Assembly (NCBI GenBank): GCA_916700875.1
Contig: CAKAKS010000066.1
Coordinates: 9,889,743 to 9,953,742 of the forward strand
Source of the DNA: Sebastes aleutianus
Taxonomy: Eukaryota > Chordata > Actinopteri > Perciformes > Sebastidae
Direction of reading: 5' to 3'
DNA: 64,000 nt
Below are positions 57,345 to 64,000 of the stretch, piece after piece. The notes beneath the pieces are model-generated. The model was given only the letters and a program-made list of their open reading frames with translations. It had not been told where the DNA came from and made no database searches. Made by a program: the position numbers and the translations under genes. Each line of letters starts with the position of its first letter. Positions within the stretch are counted from its first letter, which is position 1.

Positions 57345-59080
57345 GGCCTGTAGTGGTGACACACATTTTGCCGTACAATACTGAAAATTGCTGTAATTAT
57401 GTTTCTTCTAATTACTTTTCATGCTGATATTTTGTGTGTATGGCAAAATGTTTTTTTTTAGAGCTGAAATGGGAACAAACTGGAGAGCAGAATCTGTAAA
57501 TTAAAACTCTAAAGAGTGGCTTCAAACCTCTACAAGAGCCACTGGGAGTATAGCTTTCATCTGGCAGGGATTAAAAGGCTGCTGGCCTTGCAGAGACCTA
57601 AAAGTGTCCTCTGATAAAGTCTTAAAAAATGACAGTGTGAAGCTGTTAAAACTGCTGACTGGTCTGGATTTGAGTAAAGTGTGAGCTCCCAAACAGGTGG
57701 AAAGATTCAGACAGGATAAAGCTCTACTTCCTCTCTCCCTGTTTTCGCTGCTAAATTAGGAAACAACATCCGTGCACAGACATAATCACTGTTTCCTTTA
57801 CCTTCAGGGGAAAACACATCCTTCTCTAGATTGTCACTCTGAAGTTCTCCCCCACCAGCCTGTTGCAAACTTTATCAGCAACGGCAGCATGTTTGCACGC
57901 CTCCCGACACAAATTCTGATAAAAAAAAAAAAAGAAATGCTTGATGAAGTATCAGTTGGCTGTGGTTTGATTTGTTTTCGAACTGCAACATGAGATGGAA
58001 GTCTTTTTGTTTTGTTGTTATTGTTTGTGAATTAATGAGGCTTTTTAATCTCTGTGCCTCAAATGCATAATCAAAAAAACAAAGAGCCTCAACAACAATT
58101 AGAGACAATGCTGTATTAGAACGGTCTGTGGTGGCGGAGGGGCTGGCGTCTGGGCAACAGAAGCAGATTACAGGAAATCTACCCACTGTGATAACAAAAA
58201 ACAAAAACGTAAGACAGTTTGGAAACTCAAGTTGAATAACAGGAAACAATTTTATGTAAAATAAGAAGCACGTGAGCTGCTGTCTCAACACTTAGACTCT
58301 CACTTTCCCTGCATTTGATTCTATTCCCAGGCTGCTTTCTTCATGTAATGTTTGTTAGCACTCATCATTTTATTTAACACTTTAGATATATTTAATCTAA
58401 ATATACATTTTCCAACATCACTTTTGATTGAAGAAAGGTGTTATACTGTAAGCTGTGTGGATCAAAGTGTTAAAAACAATAAAACTTGAGAAAAACATGC
58501 AAATTAAAATAATAATTACAGGTGAAGATATAAAAAAGCAATATTTTCATATGCTTGACTCATAAGATTCAGTATTAAAAACACATCTTTACACACATTA
58601 GTAACCTGTAAACCTATGATACTGTCACAATGTCTGCCTCAAGTATGTTATTCTGCCCCATTCTGCCAAAGAGTGTAGAAGCAAAGAAATGAAACTCTGG
58701 TGTTTTTTTTACAACAGCCGCCATTTTGGACTGAAAACGTTTATTATTATTTATAATATTTTATTGTTCAACACAGGCCATTTAATTAGAACATGACAAT
58801 AGAAGAGATAGAATTTTGTTTTACATTTAAAATACACTGTCCAGGCAGATGTTTTATTGGCGTCTGGTAGTCGTTTCAATTCAAAATGAGCAAAGCACGA
58901 AAAGTTTGGGGAATATGGTCCATTAACACCTACAGTACAACCTTTAAATATTATTGGTATTTCAGTAGAAAACTCCCCAAAAAACACCGCAACCTGATTT
59001 CTTTAAAGTTGTTTTAGATTAAAGCATTTCCCAATCCATCAAATATGACAACAAATCTATTCAGAATTGCAAACCGTTAG
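57345..59080. other. Unique non-coding DNA
   Basis: No gene or transposon recognised. The 138-codon minus-strand frame at 57875-58291 has no motif and is cut by low-complexity runs. Confidence 0.35.
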
Positions 59081-59084
59081 TGGA

Positions 59085-59566
59085 TTTTTTATTTCATTTA
59101 ACCTTTATTTAACCAGGAGTAAAGACTCATTGAGAGTCCTGCAGCACACGGTTGCAGGCGTAAAGCAAATTACAATTTAAAACGAAGACAAAGAGCAAAT
59201 TACAGAATCATAAGGTATCAAAAAACTTGTCAAAATTAATCAGCATTCAAAACATCTACAGCCAGATGTGCTTGCTTCCAAGTCTTTTAGAAACACTTTA
59301 AAGACATTTAGTGAGACAAGCTCTCAAAGATTCAGGTAATTTTGTAACTGATTGCAAGAAAAGGTAGCAGCATACTTAAATGCCCCTTTTTCCAGTTCAG
59401 TACGGACCTTGGGGACAGTTAATAGGATTAAGTCCTGGGAGCGAAGACAGTAACTCCCCGCACTTTTTTGAAGGACGTAGATCCGTAGGTTTAGATGAAA
59501 GCAGAGCAAGAACATCCTTATAAACAAGAATACGCCAGTGGTTCGGTCTACAGTTGGACAGGGCAT
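59085..59566 (-). mobile_element. 5'-truncated LINE with ORF2 C-terminal remnant
   Basis: The minus-strand frame at 59324-59566 contains YCLRSQDLILLTVPKVRTEL and EKGAFKYAATFSCNQLQNYL. This resembles the C-terminal end of fish LINE ORF2 proteins, with the VP-RTELGKKAF-YAAP-WN-LQ pattern. The usual W of the WN pair is changed here (SCNQLQ). The 3' side (59085-59150) reads TTAACCTTTATTTAACCAGG in plus orientation, a known LINE tail. The reverse-transcriptase core is absent, so the copy is dead. Confidence 0.65.
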
Positions 59567-60281
59567 ATCATCCTTTAATGTGGTTTTCTATTCAGTCTGT
59601 TTTTTCAAATTGATCAGAATCTGAATGAATTGATCTATTTATAATCTACCGTTTCATTTAGTCTATTTAGAATCTAGACAAACCTGAAGGAGATTCAATT
59701 TGTGTCTTGTGCCGCTTACAAAGGCCAAGAGATGACATTTAGTAAACTGAATTTAAGTTCTCACAAATCATTAAAAAATGTTTTCCGTTAAAAAGACGTC
59801 AACTAAAGGACTACATAAGTAGAATATCTAATGCTGTAATGAATGTATATACATGGGGGATACATTTCTCTGCCGCAGCCAATAAGGTGTGTGTTTTCTG
59901 TATTTATATCAGGCCTCATAGTGTATCTTTATATAACACTGGACCACATGCAGGTCTAATAAAACAAAGTGTACCAGATCTCTCTCCTCCATTTCATGGA
60001 GGTAACATTATGTAAACCAGTGAGTAAAATACAGCAAAATGAACGGTTTCTGAAATGTCAGACATATTTTATCACCCTGTTCTCTCACATCTCTAATGGC
60101 TGCATCGTGTCACGGTGGTTTGAGGAGGCTGGAAGCCGGTAAGGAGCAGCAGCGGGTGTAAATGGAGCTCTAATGTGGTAAAGTGAGCGAGTTGCTGTGT
60201 AAGAGTCAAAACAGAGCACTTACTTTGTGTGAAAAGCTATTGGCGGCGATTAGGGACAGGAGACCTGTTTCCCTTCTGAAG

Positions 60282-60309
60282 CTGTGCACTGTTTTTTTTT
60301 TTTTTTTTT
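60282..60309. repeat. Poly-T run
   Basis: A run of about 18 T within a pyrimidine-rich tract. Low complexity. Confidence 0.8.
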
Positions 60310-60522
60310 CATTTAGTCACTTTACTTTAAAGCTTGTGGATCATTTGAGATTGTCTGCGCTGCTGTTGTCAGCAAACTGTGAAGCAGCACAGTTGGGTCA
60401 ATGAGTGTAAATATTGTACTTGATCCCATCTGATGTGTAGCTTTGTACATTTGTAATTTCTCTACGGTATGTTATAGTGCTGATTCAGTGTGTTGTTGTT
60501 GTATTATTTCTGAATTCTGCAG

Positions 60523-60559
60523 CCCGGAAAGAGGCACAGAAGATTTAGTTGTCGAAGCG
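60523..60559 (+). other. Candidate orphan exon (37 nt), weak
   Basis: Bounded by a good acceptor (TTCTGAATTCTGCAG) and a good donor (GCG|GTGAGT). Two of three frames are open across it. No partner exon is identified nearby. It could belong to a non-coding transcript or be a chance splice pair. Confidence 0.2.
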
Positions 60560-60898
60560 GTGAGTTGGTTAATTACTGTAGATGCAGACTGGACTGGACA
60601 GTCACAATAGCTCTCCGAGCTTCTTTCTTTTTCTCTGTCCGTACCGAGCCGTTTATTCCCCGTGGATTTTTGTTCTCAGCATTGTACATCACTTCATTCG
60701 GTAAAAAGATATTGAAATGGGTGGAAAAGCTCTCCGAGGAAGCTAGTAAGCTCATTAGCTCTGTCATTAATGGGACAATAAGTTCTGGAAAACTGGAGCA
60801 AGCTTGCGAGATATATCCATACATTATATTACAAAGTGTCATGTTACAGTAGCCGTTTTCTGTTAGGGGTCGTTTATTAGGAAATTATATATCTATAG

Positions 60899-61352
60899 CT
60901 TATTCCTCTGGGCCATATAGATCCAAAAAACTATTATCAATGAGCCACATAATTGCTCTGGGTGACATGTTCCCTCATTAACACACGGGCTGTTATCTAG
61001 ATTCAACCCCACATACACCATCCTACTGCCTACTAGAGCACCAAATGTGTATTAATCCGCAGCTGAAAATAGTCCCAGACAAATACACGATTCACTCCTG
61101 ATTGAGTAACGTTTGCTAAAGACCACAGTGCCCAGATGTTTTAGGAAATTACTGAGCCTGCTTTTGAAAAATGAAACTAAACATATATGTGACCCGCTCT
61201 TAAAGATTTCCATCGTCAGTAGGAGTGAAAGAGCTCGGGGCTGAGTGCCACAGACTGTAATGTCTTGAGAGACACACTACTGGTTTTGGTCTTTAATGGG
61301 ATTTTTTTGACAGTGAGAAAATATAGAATAACTCCAGCATCATCCTTTAAGA
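60899..61352. repeat. Interspersed repeat, copy 3 of 3 (longest)
   Basis: Landmarks are TATTCCTCTGGGCCATATAG, GGGTGACATGTTCCCTCATT, CCACATACACCATCC, GCTGAAAATAGTCCCAGACA, GGTTTTGGTCTTTAATGGGA and GAATAACTCCAGCATCATCC. It holds an extra block (about 61140-61280) absent from the copy at 30740. Confidence 0.8.
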
Positions 61353-61732
61353 ACATCTCATTACGGCAACCGTGTATTAACTTCAAAATGTTTCTACAAT
61401 TAATTATTGTTCGCCTGTTTTACAAGCCTTATTTTTAGTGTACAACATTAAGAAGCAGAAAGGATCAGTTAAAATAATCAGGATTAAAAGGAAGAGAAAT
61501 AAATTACTTAGAATAATAATGCATGGATATTTATTTCAATTAAATTAAATTCAATATCTTCAAATTATTCCCAGTGCAGCAATTAAAAAGTTACTGTATT
61601 CAACTTAAGAGCCACACATGTACATGACATCTTTTTTTAGCTTTTTCTCTTGTTTGTGTTGTCGAATGTAATAAATAATAATAAATATTTAAAAACACAC
61701 ACTGTATTCATCTTAAATGTGCTCTTGAAACC

Positions 61733-62309
61733 AGTGGGCAACTCCAGGCTCTGAAAAGTGAAGCCAATGCTGAAGTGCCTTCAACTTGCATTCTTTCTAA
61801 CAGCCAGCAGGGGGCGACTCCTCTGGTTGCAAAAAGAAGTCTGATTGCATAGAAGTCTATGAGAAAATGAGCCTACTTCTCACTTGATTTATTACCTCAG
61901 TAAACATTGTAAACATGAGTTTATGGTCTCAATCGCTAGTTTCAAGTCTTCTTCAATACAGCATGATGTTCATTTAGTAAATTATGGTCCCATTTAGAGT
62001 CAAATAGACCATAAAGCAGGGTATGCTTTAGGGCGGGGCTACCTTGTGATTGACAGGTTGCTACCGCGGCGTTGTCCAGTCTGGGAGTTGTCCGTGTTTT
62101 CGTCTTACAACTTTAACCCTTTCACAGTGTGTTTTCAGTTCATGAAAGTTAATATTACAATTTTTGGTTCGGTTGTACTTAGCTCCACCCATGTCACTTC
62201 TGGTTGAAGATAACCAAGATAGTGACGACCAAAATGCCAAACTCGAAGCTTCAAAATGGGTGACATCACGGTGACTACGTCCACTTCTTATTTATAGTCT
62301 ATACTTGAA
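61733..62309. repeat. Interspersed repeat, fuller member of a pair with 34.1 kb
   Basis: It contains TCTGAAAAGTGAAGCCAATG, CAGCCAGCAGGGGGCGACTC, TCTTCTTCAATACAGCATGA, GATTGACAGGTTGCTACCGC and TTTCACAGTGTGTTTTCAGT. The second half is missing from the 34.1-kb copy. The very high similarity between the copies over their shared part suggests a recently active or conserved family. Confidence 0.85.
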
Positions 62310-62646
62310 ACACATTCAGTAAAATTCATCATCTGAGATTTGGCTTAAATGTGTAGAACTTTTTTAAACATTGAAAATAAATATCTAGTTAATTAAACCT
62401 TTTATTGAATGACGCTATAAATCCATATAAATGTCTCCTTTATGTCATGACCTCAGACAAACCTCTTGATGTTACGTCATTGAATGGAAAGCGGACAAAG
62501 ACTCACAATGCTGCATTAAGTAAGGCTGATGAAGGACATTACAATACACAGAGAATCAATTTTAAAAAGGTTTTGGCAGCATTCTTTTCTGTGTGTGCTT
62601 GCAAGGAAACCATATATCAGATGAAATAAATATATGAATGTAATAG

Positions 62647-62893
62647 GGCTGTCCTCAACCAAAGAAATCTTTAGTCGACAGGTCTGTAAAGCTGAGTTTC
62701 TCCACAAAGAATCTCACTATAACACCATTTTAAATCTTGTGTTTAACAGAGATGTACTCATAAGTTTCTTGGAAATAAGTCATTCAGCATGAAAAAAGCA
62801 TTAAAAAATGACTGATTGACCGAAGAACTCTTAGTGGACTGAGACCAAAGTGACCAATTAGTCGACTAATCAATAAAGAGGGGGCAGCCCTAA
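62647..62893. mobile_element. Complete MITE with TAGGGCTG/CAGCCCTA ends
   Basis: It starts TAGGGCTGTCCTCAACCAAA, has TTTAGTCGACAGG near the left and ATTAGTCGACTAATCAATAA near the right, and ends GGGGGCAGCCCTA. The inverted ends share TAGGGCTG and a GTCGACTAA-type subterminal motif. At about 247 bp it looks full length. The truncated copy at 32029-32235 is in the opposite orientation. Confidence 0.8.
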
Positions 62894-62899
62894 AATGTA

Positions 62900-64000
62900 A
62901 TATTTGTTTTTTTTATTTATTTAATGTCAACATTACTTTAGCTGTCATTAAAAAAACTCAATAACACCCAACTCCAAACATTTTAAAAAGTAAAAAGAAA
63001 CTGGAGGAGTTTAAGATGCTTAAACAGGCACAGATGCACGATGGAAAGATAAAAACTGGTGACAATCCATCTAAAACTCAGGTCCGTTCTATCAGACTGT
63101 ATTTGTTATTCAGCACACATCCTGAAACACTCATGAGCAACTGACGTGGTTTAATAAAATCTGTCGTCTGCAAAATTGATCACTGAAACCTCCGTCCTTT
63201 GTTCAGTTTGTCATTAAAGAGTACGGCAGCCGTCCCAACGGGCGCTCGGTATTCAATCAAACCGTAGGAATCCAAATGTCAACTTCACCTCCAAATGAAA
63301 CTCACGCTGTCCAAAAAACTGAGTTGTTTGTTGCTAAAAAACAATAAAGCTGCCAGAGAAGAAAAGCAGGTTCAACCTCGTGTCCCCTCCGTGATTATAT
63401 TTTTTAACTCGGCGAGAACAAGAAAACATTATTTGTGTTTTATTTTCTATGGAGCTCAGTTTCCTGCCCATCACTCAGAGCAGTTTGAACCCCCTCCGCG
63501 ATGTAGTTTGTCCACTGAAGACTCAGAAAACGTCTCAGCCGTGCAGGAAATGAAATGGTCATCAATTTATTTTTTTTGAGTCGTGACTTTCTGCCTTTTA
63601 TTTTGTGATATTTGTGTCAGTGGAAGACCCTGTAATGGTTTTCTTTTGAAAGAATGTGCTCATTTAAAACACAGTGCCTGCTAAGACTTTCATTTATTTT
63701 TTTAATACCATTTTCTCTCTTAAAAGCGGCACACTTTGTCTCTTTTTGCTCACAGACAAGAACGACGGATTCCTTTTGAGTCTTCTCCCCAAAGTGAGCT
63801 CTCATGAAAGCCATAAGCAATCATATTCTCTTTTAAGATTTTCCTCTTTCTTTTTTTACTATTAATACATATCCCAAGGACAAAATCATTAAATACAGCT
63901 AAGCAGTTCATTTCCCTCACCACACAGTTTAAATACCCCCTGGTACCTTTGTGTAGGCGGCTGTGTTGATTGAGCCCATTGAGCCCTTGCCCTCAAATTC
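62900..64000. other. Unique non-coding DNA to the window end
   Basis: No gene or repeat recognised. Short open frames lack motifs. Confidence 0.4.

Noticed and set aside
60565..60852. 95-codon frame with a helical-looking C-terminal half
   Set aside because: It overlaps an opposite-strand frame of nearly equal length, has no motif I recognise, and lacks paired splice sites.
33000..64000. SRRM4 5' exons on the plus strand
   Set aside because: No frame resembles the SRRM4 N-terminus or an arginine/serine-rich domain. The gene is probably further right.

Overview
This window is vertebrate nuclear DNA, almost certainly from a ray-finned fish, probably a spiny-rayed one. It has long AT-rich non-coding stretches, CA/TG and TAA microsatellites, GT-AG-type introns, and many interspersed repeats of families I know from teleost genomes (hAT- and piggyBac-like MITEs, LINE 3' tails). 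There are no operons, bacterial signals, CRISPR arrays or phage genes. Nearly all open reading frames in the window are chance frames in introns, spacers or repeats.

One complete protein-coding gene can be assembled by hand: suds3 (Sds3, the SIN3-HDAC corepressor subunit), on the plus strand from the ATG at 21084 to the stop at 32569. It has 12 coding exons that join in frame into 318 codons. Its splice sites are unusual. Intron 4 has a GC donor. Exons 5 and 9 are only 20 and 22 nt. Intron 7 is a textbook U12-type AT-AC intron, with donor ATATCCTT, branch site TCCTTAAC and a terminal AC.

Upstream on the minus strand, at about 16.2-16.8 kb, is a CpG-richer block with a perfect minus-strand donor (AAG|GTGAGT). 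I read it as the non-coding first exon and promoter of a divergent gene, most likely taok3, which lies head-to-head with SUDS3 in human. Positions 1-16525 would then be its first intron. No taok3 coding exon is visible, so this rests on synteny.

Between the two promoters lie a large inverted/direct repeat (17.1-17.4 kb), a LINE tail, a tRNA-Arg(CCT) pseudogene with a 14-nt D-arm duplication, a TTAA-flanked MITE and a long TAA microsatellite. Intron 1 of suds3 holds nested direct and inverted duplications (21.65-23.9 kb) and a second local duplication with a roughly 180-bp tandem array (24.56-25.6 kb).

From about 33 kb to the end no gene is recognised. In human the next gene on this side is SRRM4, far away. 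This part holds repeat copies, several of them paired within the window: 34.1/61.7 kb, 32.0/62.6 kb, 30.8/57.1/60.9 kb, 41.4/53.4 kb and 47.6/52.1 kb. It also has two LINE ORF2 C-terminal fragments (35.6 and 59.4 kb), at least two nested transposon insertions, and conserved-looking unique DNA that could carry enhancers. The most striking non-genic object is a 1.9-kb TIR element at 13234-15143. It carries an integrase-family N-terminal fragment, and most of its interior is about 35 copies of a roughly 45-bp AT-rich minisatellite unit.
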